14,484 bases of DNA from DATGMS01 sp040905145 (GCA_040905145.1 JBBDSC010000233.1:1-14484), one strand, 5' to 3'; shown: positions 6,597-13,421, counted from the stretch's first letter. The notes: generated by a model from the sequence alone, not told the origin. A program made the numbers and translations.

Positions 6597-9014
6597 TTAT
6601 ACAGCTGCCCTGCCTCTGTTTCTAAATAATCTATCCACTAGATTGGCCTTTTTGTCTTCGTGGTAATAGCCATATCCATAGCCGCCATAGAAAAGATCTT
6701 TGCTATTTATATCATTGAAAACTGCATAGATATTCTTCAGGCCTTTGCCCTCTTTCAAATGATTGACATCATTAATAAAAGCTTGCTTACTGTAATTGTA
6801 CCTTAGAATATAAAGGGAAAGGTCCACTAACTTCATCAGCGTCAAAGCTTCACTTGCAAGCCCTACAGGAGGCGAGTCCAGAATAATCACATCATACTTT
6901 TGCTTCAGTTCATAAATCATTTGCTCAAAACGATCATTGATCAAAAGATCTGCTGGATTTGGGGGAATTGGGCCTGCGGAAATTATATCCAGTTTCGAAA
7001 AAGAAGTTGGTTGAATAACTGTCGAAACATCTTCAAACCTTTCACTCAAATAAGTAGAAAGTCCAACTGAATTTTTAAGGTTAAAATCCTGGAAAATTTT
7101 GGGTTTGTGCAGATCACAACTTACTAAAATAGTTTTTTTACCACTGATGGAATAGGCAGAAGCCAAGTTAATGGAAGAAAAGGTTTTCCCTTCCCCCGCA
7201 ATGGTAGAAGTAACAGCAATGGTCAACTGCTTATCCTTGGGCACAATAAAAGTTATATTAGTTCTAAGGGATCTGAAGGCCTCTGCTATTCCTGAACGGT
7301 TTTCCTTCAAAACAACCAAGTTTGATCTGTTCCTATTATGTCCGACGTAAGTTAAAATGGGAATATTCAACTTTTCTTTTAACTCTTTTTTGTCTTTGAT
7401 CTTATTGTTTAAAAGGACCCTCATGGATATAATTCCTACTGGAAACATGAAGCCAAGAGACAGACCAATGATGTAATTAATAAGCGGTTTTATAAATAAG
7501 GGCTTGTAATTGGGAGTGGCGTATTCTATAATCTTATTGGAGGGCGTATTACTGGCCATGGTGATGGCGGATTCAGCTCTTCTTTGCAACAGAAAGGTGT
7601 GAATATTTTCGTTGAGCGTAAATTTCCGTTGAATCCGTAAAAGACTTTGTTCTGTAGCCGGGAGTTGACTGAATTCCTCTTCGATTTTACTGATTCTTTC
7701 TTCCAAATCGTTGATAGTCAGGTTCGCATTTTGATTTACATTATTTAGAACTTCTCTAATGGAGGAGTTCACGTCGGTTATTTTTCTCGAAACTTCCCGT
7801 ACAGTGGGATGGGTTTCAGTCAGTGTGCCAAGAAAACGGGATTTTTCACCTTGTAACACAATTAAATTCTGAAGCAATGTATTTAGAATGGGATCTTCTA
7901 TTCCCAAACCTGATGGCATCAATATCTCATTATATTGTTCCCTTACTAAATATTTTTCCAGGTTTTGATAATAATCCCTTTTGAATTCCTCTTCAGAAAG
8001 TGACTTTTCTAGCTCAGATAGTTTATTGAAAATGGTGCTCCCTTCGACTCCAATATCATAGGTTCTATTATTACTCCGGAAATTTTCCAGATTGCTTTCT
8101 ATAAAACTGAGGGAGTCTGCTACACCCGACACTTGAGAATCGATAAAATCGATCGTATTGCTGGCAAGTCGATTCTTTTCTTTTAACTCATTATCCAAAT
8201 ATGTGTCCATCAGCGTATTCAAATAATCCCGTCCTTTCTCTGGTACTGAGTTGACCAGTGATAATCCCAAAATGGAAGTGGTGGCATCTAAAGGTGCAAC
8301 TTCAAAAATCTCACCTGTATATTTTTTAACAAGACTTTGATGATCTCTGAGCCTAATCAGGAGACTTCCATTTTGGTCTTCACTGGTTAGTTCAGCCCTG
8401 AATTTGATATAGGGTAATTCAACCCATTGCCCAAATTTATAATTTTTAGCCTTTAGTTTTGGGATTTCTATCGGCTGATGCCTTTCATTTCCAGGAATAT
8501 ATTTAGTGTACTCAGTTTCTATAAATTCCAAAGTGAAAGTCAGGGAATCCTTCCATGTGAGTTTAACTGCACCATTGGTGAGCTGCGGATGTTCCCAGTC
8601 TGCCTCTACTATCAAAGGCTTGTCATCATATATTTCTGTATCACTAAAAGTCCCCTCATTAAAATATTCCACATCGAAATCCAAATTGCTTAAAACTTCG
8701 CTGGCCAATGCCCTGGATTTTAATATGTAAGTTTCATTGGACAGATTCTGCCCAACTGACCCCATTGGATTTTGCGAAATTCCAGTTAAATCTAAAATTC
8801 CTTTATTGCTATGGTCTTCTTTAATCATGAGGCTACTCTGAATTTTATATTCCGGCGCCTGACGTTTATTGAACAAATAAGCAACCGCGAACCCTATGAT
8901 CATACATACCAATATATGAGGCCAAAATTTCAAATACTTTGATATAAACTCCTTAAAATTGAAGTTGTCCTGGTTTTCTTCTGGATAGTATTCGAAGTCA
9001 TTATTGATGTTCAT
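6597..9014 (-). CDS. wzc: Wzc-like polysaccharide co-polymerase with bacterial tyrosine kinase domain
   Basis: This 805-residue inner-membrane protein would set chain length and drive export of the polysaccharide by cycles of tyrosine autophosphorylation. The N-terminal Wzz domain has a membrane segment near residues 35-52 (ILVCMIIGFAVAYLF). A long periplasmic part with coiled-coil character follows, and a second membrane segment lies near 510-530 (LINYIIGLSLGFMFPVG). The cytoplasmic kinase has Walker A AGEGKTFSS near residue 605, Walker A' ILVSCDLHKPKI near 630 and Walker B VIILDSPPVG near 712. The tail has a tyrosine cluster, FYGGYGYGYYHED, about 25 residues from the end, the usual autophosphorylation site. 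The first Asp of the canonical Walker A' (DxDxR) is Ser here and the Arg is His. It is the first gene of the leftward cluster. A Wza-type exporter, which usually accompanies it, is not next to it. Confidence 0.94.
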   Translation of the reverse strand: MNINNDFEYYPEENQDNFNFKEFISKYLKFWPHILVCMIIGFAVAYLFNKRQAPEYKIQSSLMIKEDHSNKGILDLTGISQNPMGSVGQNLSNETYILKSRALASEVLSNLDFDVEYFNEGTFSDTEIYDDKPLIVEADWEHPQLTNGAVKLTWKDSLTFTLEFIETEYTKYIPGNERHQPIEIPKLKAKNYKFGQWVELPYIKFRAELTSEDQNGSLLIRLRDHQSLVKKYTGEIFEVAPLDATTSILGLSLVNSVPEKGRDYLNTLMDTYLDNELKEKNRLASNTIDFIDSQVSGVADSLSFIESNLENFRSNNRTYDIGVEGSTIFNKLSELEKSLSEEEFKRDYYQNLEKYLVREQYNEILMPSGLGIEDPILNTLLQNLIVLQGEKSRFLGTLTETHPTVREVSRKITDVNSSIREVLNNVNQNANLTINDLEERISKIEEEFSQLPATEQSLLRIQRKFTLNENIHTFLLQRRAESAITMASNTPSNKIIEYATPNYKPLFIKPLINYIIGLSLGFMFPVGIISMRVLLNNKIKDKKELKEKLNIPILTYVGHNRNRSNLVVLKENRSGIAEAFRSLRTNITFIVPKDKQLTIAVTSTIAGEGKTFSSINLASAYSISGKKTILVSCDLHKPKIFQDFNLKNSVGLSTYLSERFEDVSTVIQPTSFSKLDIISAGPIPPNPADLLINDRFEQMIYELKQKYDVIILDSPPVGLASEALTLMKLVDLSLYILRYNYSKQAFINDVNHLKEGKGLKNIYAVFNDINSKDLFYGGYGYGYYHEDKKANLVDRLFRNRGRAAV

Positions 9015-9553
9015 TTTATGATGTTTTATTTGAAGACGATATTAAAATGGTATAGCTGCTGAAGGTGTCTACAACATGATGAAAAACATGTATCTATAAG
9101 GTGATACCTGTATTTAATTTGCGAACCTTCATGAGTTTTGGTAAAGATCAATATTTGGGCCAAAGAATATAATAAATTTGATTCAACACCTTTTTGAGCA
9201 CTGAATAATTAGGTTTTTTTGTTTACTTCACATTTTTTTACAATTGGAAACAAACACTAAAAAAGGTATGCTTCATTTGAGGGTACAAGATATAAATTTT
9301 CTTTCAAAAACAATTTTAAAATCATAAAAATGAACCTTAAATACATAAAAAGGTAAATCCTGTTGATGACTTATTTCCTGATATCAATAAAATAAACCTG
9401 GTGTTATAGGTAATTGGGAGAAGAAAGATTAGCATAATTTAGGATTTTGCAATATTGGTGCCAAAACCTTCGACTTGAATAGAGGATTTGCCTTCCGGAG
9501 CAAATAATGAGCATTGATTCTGAGCCTGTAAGTCCAAATGGATCTAAACAATT
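9015..9553. other. Gene-free stretch upstream of wzc
   Basis: No convincing gene is seen on either strand. The stretch is very AT-rich and should carry the promoter of the polysaccharide cluster. I could not find an unambiguous Bacteroidota promoter (TTTG about 19-21 bases from TAnnTTTG) on the - strand. A short hairpin, ACATG (9074-9078) with CATGT (9087-9091), lies about 60 bp upstream of the wzc start. TTGGTGCCAAAA at 9455-9466 recurs at 10159-10170. A 74-codon - strand frame here is only the out-of-frame reading of the broken parE and its flank. Confidence 0.6.
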
Positions 9554-9843
9554 TTATAGGTGCTGCTGATAATCCATCCGCTGCCCCAACACACGAACGA
9601 TGAATACGCCTGTATCCATTGGCGGTAAAAAATCGTATGAGGTTCAAAAACAAAGCGCTTTAATCCTTCGGAAAATTTCTAAGGATCAGGCCCTAAGCCT
9701 AGGCTTTCAGCTAAGGTTAAAAAATGCTTATGCAGTTGCATTAAATAAAGTTGGGCTTGGTTATAGCCAAAAGTCTCGATACCGTATTCATAAATGCTGG
9801 CAAGGTCATTTTTTGCGGCCTTAGATAATTTATAAACGGCCAT
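9554..9843 (-). pseudogene. parE: ParE-type toxin, inactivated by a nonsense codon and a frameshift
   Basis: Intact ParE toxins of the RelE/ParE superfamily inhibit DNA gyrase. The ATG at 9843 overlaps the end of the antitoxin gene by 14 bases, the normal ParDE arrangement. The reading MAVYKLSKAAKNDLASIYEY continues as an ordinary ParE for 54 codons and then meets TAG at 9681-9679. The same frame goes on KFSEGLKRFVFEPHTIFY. One base is then missing near 9625-9635, and the family's C-terminus, VFIVRVLGQRMDYQQHL followed by stop, continues in another frame to 9554. Restoring one base gives 97 codons, the right length. Two independent lesions make a functional product very unlikely. The 54-residue product lacks the C-terminal strands that carry the toxin's active surface. 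The homology is read directly from the translations. Confidence 0.85.
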
Positions 9844-10087
9844 CCTTGCGCATCATGTCTTCTACTTCCTTCATGATTTCGGAAACGTTCATTTCACTGA
9901 TCCCACTTTTGAATCCGTGTTCGATAGCGGCTTTAGTTGTCAAAAATTCTGCGTTCTGGTTTTGATCCCGTCTAATCAATTCCCCTATATAATCACTTTC
10001 ACTGGCATAACCTCCATTGGTAATCTGGAAAGTTATCCAATCATTTTGATTTTCAGTAAAAGTAATGGTCTTTTTAACTGTAGCCAT
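9830..10087 (-). CDS. parD: ParD-type antitoxin (ribbon-helix-helix)
   Basis: This 85-residue protein has the ribbon-helix-helix pattern of CopG/ParD antitoxins. The N-terminal strand TVKKTITFTENQ pairs in a dimer to contact DNA, the two helices follow (QNDWITFQI and SESDYIGELIRRD), and a C-terminal tail (residues 50-85) would wrap the toxin. It would bind ParE and repress its own promoter. The start at 10087 is the only sensible ATG. The reading frame is intact although its toxin partner is broken, so the gene may survive as a repressor or as an antidote to related toxins. It is divergent from the second parD, 125 bp apart. The ParD family call is by pattern and by the adjacent ParE remains. 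Confidence 0.9.
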   Translation of the reverse strand: MATVKKTITFTENQNDWITFQITNGGYASESDYIGELIRRDQNQNAEFLTTKAAIEHGFKSGISEMNVSEIMKEVEDMMRKDGRL

Positions 10088-10212
10088 GGTGTCCTGCTTT
10101 AAAAATGAAAACGTATCCTAAAATATTTAATTTTTGTCACCCAATCAAATTATTGTATTTGGTGCCAAAATGATGTTATATTGCATCATACATCAAAGTG
10201 AAGGATAAAGCC
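10088..10212. promoter_or_regulatory. Shared divergent promoter/operator region of the two parD genes
   Basis: The 125-bp gap separates two antitoxin genes pointing away from each other. A perfect inverted repeat, ATGATG (10170-10175) and CATCAT (10184-10189) with an 8-base spacer, surrounds TATATTG at 10177-10183, a plausible -7 element for the rightward gene. ATTG at 10152-10155 lies 21 bases upstream of that element, as a possible -33 element. ParD proteins bind such palindromes to autoregulate. The boundaries are seen in the sequence; the promoter and operator functions are inferred. Confidence 0.45.
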
Positions 10213-10455
10213 ATGGCCAGACAAAGCATTTCTTTTACCAAACCCAATGACGAATGGTTGAAAGCCCAGGTCGATAGTGAAGAATATTCCAGCAAAAGTG
10301 AGCTTATCAATGATTTGATCAGGCAAGCGCGCAAACAACAAAAGCAAATAGACTGGATACGTGCCAAACTTATTAAGGCTGAACAAAGTGGCTTTACTAA
10401 CATGCGCCCTGAAGAGATCCTTGCACAATCTAAGCAAGAATTGGGCAATCAATAA
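10213..10455 (+). CDS. parD: Second ParD-type antitoxin (ribbon-helix-helix)
   Basis: This is an 80-residue protein starting MARQSISFTKPNDEW. I chose the ATG at 10213 rather than the upstream GTG at 10198, because the conserved ribbon-helix-helix strand (RQSISFTKPN) follows it directly. Helices are suggested by DEWLKAQVDS and SSKSELINDLIRQARKQQ, with the toxin-binding tail after residue 48 (IRAKLIKAEQSGF, EEILAQSKQEL). It is distinct in sequence from the leftward ParD, so the two modules are not simple duplicates. Its stop overlaps the toxin start by one base (TAATG), a standard translational coupling. The frame is intact while the partner toxin is disrupted. Confidence 0.9.
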   Translation: MARQSISFTKPNDEWLKAQVDSEEYSSKSELINDLIRQARKQQKQIDWIRAKLIKAEQSGFTNMRPEEILAQSKQELGNQ

Positions 10456-10748
10456 TGGGTCATTATTAACTGACTGAGGATGCTAAGGCAGATTTAATTC
10501 GTATCCATCAATATGGCGTCTTTAAATTTGGCGAAGCCCAAACCGAAAAATATTTTATGGCATTTTTTGATCAGTTTGAACTTATCGCCGACCAACCCTA
10601 TTTATTTCCAAGCGTGGATTTTATCAGGAAAGGATATAGACGCAGCGTTTGTGGTGCAGATAGCATATATTTCCGCATTGAAAATGATACGGTGGAAATA
10701 ATGTCTATAATTGGCAGACAAGAATTGGATGAAAATTCACTTCAATAA
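10455..10748 (+). pseudogene. parE: ParE-type toxin with a stop at codon 5
   Basis: The ATG at 10455 overlaps the antitoxin stop. The frame reads MGHY, then TAA at 10467-10469, then LTEDAKADLIRIHQYG and on without interruption to the stop at 10746-10748. The total is 98 codons including the final stop, the normal ParE length. Reading through gives clear family features: LIRIHQYGVFKFGEAQ in the first helical hairpin, VDFIRKGYRRSVCG, and the C-terminal strands IYFRIENDTVEIMSIIGRQ. The TAA probably replaced a TAT/TAC tyrosine codon by a single change. The 63-codon frame starting at 10557 is only its 3' half. Re-initiation on a nearby non-ATG codon could still yield a near-full protein, so weak activity cannot be ruled out. 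Confidence 0.85.
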
Positions 10749-11362
10749 CGATATAACCAATGAGAAAAAATTGAAAACAACACCATTGACATATGAGCGC
10801 AAAATTATTGCTTTTATCGATATTCTTGGTTTTAAGGACATTGTAATGCAATCTGAAACAGACTCTTCCAAAATAGAACTAATCTATTCAGTCCTGGACT
10901 ATTTAAAAGATTGGGAAACTGCGGAAAAGTGGGATTTAAAATTCTTGGAAATTGAAGAGGATGCACAAAAGAAAGGTGTAGGAAATTTTGACATTCGCGG
11001 GAAGACAAATACAACGTCATTTTCCGATAGCATTGTAGTTTCTGTTCTTGTTGACAGCGATGTTAATGAAATGGCCTCAACCTTAATTGTTAATTTAGCT
11101 TATATTGGAACTGTTCTTTTGGAAAAAGGTATTTTAATACGGGGCGGTTTAACCATAGGAAATATTATCCCCGTAGAAAACGGTGCCGGTATTTGGTCAA
11201 GGGCTAATTGACGCATTTATGCTTGAAACTAAAAGTGCAAAATATCCCAGAATAATTCTTTCAGACAAACTTTTAAAACAGTTGAACTACCGACTAGAAA
11301 GCAAAAAAAGCAGATATCCATATCATCAATATTTAGATAGATTTGATGAATTGATGAACTAA
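10729..11362 (+). pseudogene. Class III nucleotidyl-cyclase-like protein, frameshifted
   Basis: The ATG at 10729 overlaps the end of parE by 20 bases. The frame reads 153 good codons and then ends at 11209-11211 in a nonsense tail. In the +1 frame the protein resumes at VFGQGLIDAFMLET and runs to the stop at 11360-11362, so removing one base near 11188 restores 210 residues. The motifs match the class III cyclase fold: IAFIDILGF (first metal-binding Asp, residue 31), TSFSDSIVVSV (second Asp, residue 100), IRGGLTIGNI (compare RxGIxxG) and VFGQGLIDAFMLE (compare the GxxVNxAxRL region). This is the fold of Pycsar cCMP/cUMP cyclases and of adenylate cyclases. Many proteins of this style are short and uncharacterised. 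No PycTM/PycTIR-like effector is next to it. The C-terminus may also be shortened. Confidence 0.68.
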
Positions 11363-11369
11363 ATAGCCT

Positions 11370-12217
11370 ATGGAAAACAGTCTTACCCCTAATCAAAGTG
11401 AGTTTTTGCTCTATGTCTCACAGGGCGGAGATATAAAGGTAGATGTGCTTCTATTTGATGAAACCGTATGGTTGACTCAAAAAGGGATGCAAGAATTGTT
11501 CGAGAAAGCAAAATCCACCGTATCCGAGCATATCAAAAACATTTTTTACGAAGGAGAATTAGACGAAAAAGTGGTTGTTCGGGATTTCCGAACCACCAGT
11601 CCGCATGGAGCCATAAAGGCCAAAACTCAGGAAAACACCGTAAAGTATTACAACCTGGACGTAATTATTTCAGTAGGCTACCGTGTGAAGTCGCAAAGGG
11701 GTACACAATTCCGTATCTGGGCTACCAAAGTACTTCGGGAGTATATCATTAAAGGCTTTGCCATGGATGACAAGCGTGCTATAACCGGCCACACAGCCGC
11801 TGAAATCATTAAGGAAAGAGCCAATGCCACCAAACGGCACATGGGTCTAACGACCTGGAAGAACGCCCCACAGGGAAAAATCCTTAAAACGGATGTATCG
11901 GTAGCCAAAAACTACCTGAGCGAAAAAGAACTCCGTGAGCTCAACCGAATTGTGACCATGTATCTCGATTTTGCCGAGCTACAGGCCGAAAGGCAAATCT
12001 CCATGAAAATGGTCGATTGGGTGACCCGATTAGATGCCTTTCTGCAATTCAATGACTACAATGTATTGAAGGATGCAGGTAAAATCTCCGCTACAATAGC
12101 CAAACAACTGGCAGAGAAGGAATACAACAAGTTTAGGGTAGTTCAGGACAGAATTTTGAATCAGACTTTGACAAGGAAGTAAAGCGAATCACCAAAAAAG
12201 GAAAAAACAAACAATAA
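11370..12217 (+). pseudogene. rhuM: RhuM family protein with internal deletion and C-terminal frameshift
   Basis: RhuM (virulence protein RhuM, often near type I restriction genes or in genomic islands) has no firmly established activity. The start at 11370 gives an N-terminal helix-turn-helix-like region (VWLTQKGMQELFEKAKSTVS, residues 33-52), then VKYYNLDVIISVGYRVKS and FRIWATKVLREYIIKGF. Right after AMDD, near residue 134, the protein jumps to AITGHTAAEIIKERA. Known family members have about 60 residues between these blocks, so this looks like an in-frame internal deletion near 11769-11778. The C-terminal block (LNRIVTMYLDFAELQAERQ, LDAFLQFN) is intact. After QDR (to 12152) one base is missing: the open frame ends at 12182 in an unrelated tail, whereas the next frame reads NFESDFDKEVKRITKKG to 12217. 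It is probably non-functional. Confidence 0.8.
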
Positions 12218-12224
12218 TGTAAAA

Positions 12225-12503
12225 ATGTCCAACCTTTCGTTCAATATGCTAACATTCAATCATCCACAAGATGAACTTACTTTTTATTTCACTGATAAAG
12301 AGCAAGACGGTCTAACAAGGATATTTCACAAGCTGGTTCCTAACGAGGTAATTGATAAGGATGGCGAACAGGAACACTACTACACATCATTTGAACATGA
12401 GATTGAAGGTTTCCTTCCGGTAATTAGAGTTAAAATCATAAGGAAAATTGAATATGAAAATTCCAGTAATTGCACAAGGAGGAACTCTAGAATTGTCAGA
12501 TAG
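12225..12503 (+). CDS. Hypothetical protein, unknown function
   Basis: This is a 92-codon frame starting MSNLSFNMLTFNHPQDE, preceded by A-rich sequence usual for Bacteroidota starts. It lies 7 bp after the restored RhuM end. It is acidic and aromatic in the middle (LTFYFTDKEQDGL, HYYTSFEHEIEGF) and ends in a basic tail, NSSNCTRRNSRIVR. The last 50 bases overlap the start of the terminase gene in another frame, so the tail may be an artefact of a lost stop, with the true gene ending shortly after KIEYEN. I recognise no family. It is probably part of the same mobile remnant as the terminase gene. Confidence 0.5.
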   Translation: MSNLSFNMLTFNHPQDELTFYFTDKEQDGLTRIFHKLVPNEVIDKDGEQEHYYTSFEHEIEGFLPVIRVKIIRKIEYENSSNCTRRNSRIVR

Positions 12504-12915
12504 GGAATACCGATTCGCCAATTACTACTTAGGCGAAGCAAATCTAAATGCTGCTGAAGCAGCAAGGCTTGCAGGCTACAGCGAGAATACTGCAAGACAA
12601 ATAGGGTACGAAAACCTGACAAAACCTTACATCAAAAAGTATATCCAATCTAAAACATCTGAAATTCTGGAAAAAGTTGGAGTGACCCAGGAAATGATTT
12701 TGTCTGAAATAGTAAAAATTGCTTTTACTGACGTTACGGAATTTTTTAATAATGATTGGAGCCTGAAGCAGAAAAATGAAATCGATCAATCAAAATCAGG
12801 AGTGATAAAGTCGATCAGGAAGACCAAATCTGGGGTTTCAATACAAATGCACGATAAAATAAAAGCACTTCAAATCCTTTGGGACTGGGTGAGAGACGAT
12901 GGTGTTCGTGGATGA
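12454..12915 (+). CDS. Orphan phage terminase small subunit
   Basis: This is a 153-residue protein from the ATG at 12454, preceded by AAGGA about 10 bases upstream; the TTG at 12448 is a less likely start. The N-terminal half matches the Terminase_2 family: EYRFANYYLGEANLNAAEAA, LAGYSENTARQIGYENLTKP, then IKKYIQSKTSEILEKVGVT. That is the helix-turn-helix that recognises phage pac/cos DNA. The C-terminal half (HDKIKALQILWDW) is the usual end region. In a working phage it would assemble with the large terminase subunit to package DNA. No large subunit, portal or capsid gene follows, and the gene is succeeded at once by a terminator-like hairpin and an IS remnant. It is therefore a leftover of a prophage or phage-like element. 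The frame itself looks intact. Confidence 0.85.
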   Translation: MKIPVIAQGGTLELSDREYRFANYYLGEANLNAAEAARLAGYSENTARQIGYENLTKPYIKKYIQSKTSEILEKVGVTQEMILSEIVKIAFTDVTEFFNNDWSLKQKNEIDQSKSGVIKSIRKTKSGVSIQMHDKIKALQILWDWVRDDGVRG

Positions 12916-12940
12916 AGTGTCCCCCAGACTGTCCCCCAAA

Positions 12941-12976
12941 AAGAAAAAACCCCAAATACTTTACGTATAAGGGGTT
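12941..12976 (-). terminator. Rho-independent terminator reading leftward
   Basis: AACCCC (12948-12953) pairs with GGGGTT (12971-12976) around a loop of 17 bases, part of which (TAC...GTA) can pair further. On the - strand the stem is followed by a T-rich run interrupted by one C (12949 down to 12941), so it is a terminator for leftward transcription. No gene now reads into it, which supports the idea that a - strand gene (a tRNA) once stood just to its right. Confidence 0.6.
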
Positions 12977-12979
12977 CTG

Positions 12980-12996
12980 TGTAGCGGGAACAGGGC
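12980..12996 (-). other. Possible 3' end of a tRNA gene (attachment-site remnant)
   Basis: On the - strand the bases read CCTGT TCCCGCT A CA. This fits the 3' half of a T-stem, a 7-base acceptor strand and a discriminator A, with a terminator about 4 bases downstream. The rest of the tRNA is absent. Phage integrases often use tRNA 3' ends as attachment cores, and a phage terminase gene lies alongside. The match is short and could be chance. Confidence 0.3.
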
Positions 12997-13106
12997 TATT
13001 TAAATGTACTGATTATCTGTATTTTACCTAAAAAAGGGGACAGTAAATAGGACAAAATGATAGGGTTTTATGAATTGGAATCTTTTCGAATTACTGATTA
13101 TATAAT

Positions 13107-13285
13107 ACTCCCCCTAAAACTGGACCCGACTTTATGTTATTAAAAACGGTAAAATTTACCCTGATGAAACCGCAGAGCAGACAGGAATTCACCCTTAAAT
13201 TCAAGGCCAAGCAGCGTTGAATGCCATAAAGAACCAACAGACGTTGACTGAACTGCGGGCCAAGCACCAACTGAGTCCGGTGGCT
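13107..13285 (+). mobile_element. IS3-family insertion sequence, 5' remnant with broken orfA
   Basis: The left end, CTCCCCCTAAAACTGGACCC at 13109-13128, has the look of IS3-family terminal repeats. An orfA start at 13164 reads MKPQSRQEFTLKFKAK; one base is then missing near 13211 and the frame continues AALNAIKNQQTLTELRAKHQ, then LSP. That is the helix-turn-helix region of IS3 OrfA (compare FKAKVALEA...TLAELAxKYxLxP). Homology ends at 13279-13286, where the arsenite pump sequence begins on the other strand. Only about 40 codons of orfA remain, with no orfB and no right end, so the element is dead and was itself truncated. Confidence 0.7.
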
Positions 13286-13420
13286 TCCACTGCTAAAGGA
13301 ATTTATGAAATCCGCACTAAAGGGGGCAAAGTAACCTAAGGCTACTCCCAGTCCCATTGCAAGGAAAATCCACAGCGTAAGATAGCTGTGGAGAAATCCT
13401 AATTTCTTTTTGGCAGACAT
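13286..13420 (-). pseudogene. acr3: ACR3-type arsenite efflux pump, N-terminal fragment
   Basis: The ATG at 13420 gives MSAKKKLGFLHSYLTLWIFL and then AMGLGVALGYFAPFSADFINSFSSG, which is the first cytoplasmic region and first membrane helix of an ACR3 (ArsB-like) arsenite permease. Homology stops at the Gly codon 13288-13286. The frame runs on to 13091 only through IS3-derived sequence (SHRTQLVLGP onwards), which is meaningless. A whole pump has about 350 residues, so some 300 are missing. It begins one base after the arsC stop, as expected of an ars operon. Confidence 0.85.
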
Positions 13421-13421
13421 A

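Noticed and set aside
9429..9653. 74-codon - strand frame upstream of wzc
   Set aside because: It is the wrong-frame reading of the ParE C-terminal coding sequence; the correct frame gives VFIVRVLGQRMDYQQHL.
10176..10452. Minus-strand frames opposite the second parD
   Set aside because: They are antisense to a convincing antitoxin gene and have no family resemblance.
13091..13285. C-terminal extension of the ACR3 frame (SHRTQLVLGP onwards)
   Set aside because: This part is the antisense of the IS3 remnant, not pump sequence.
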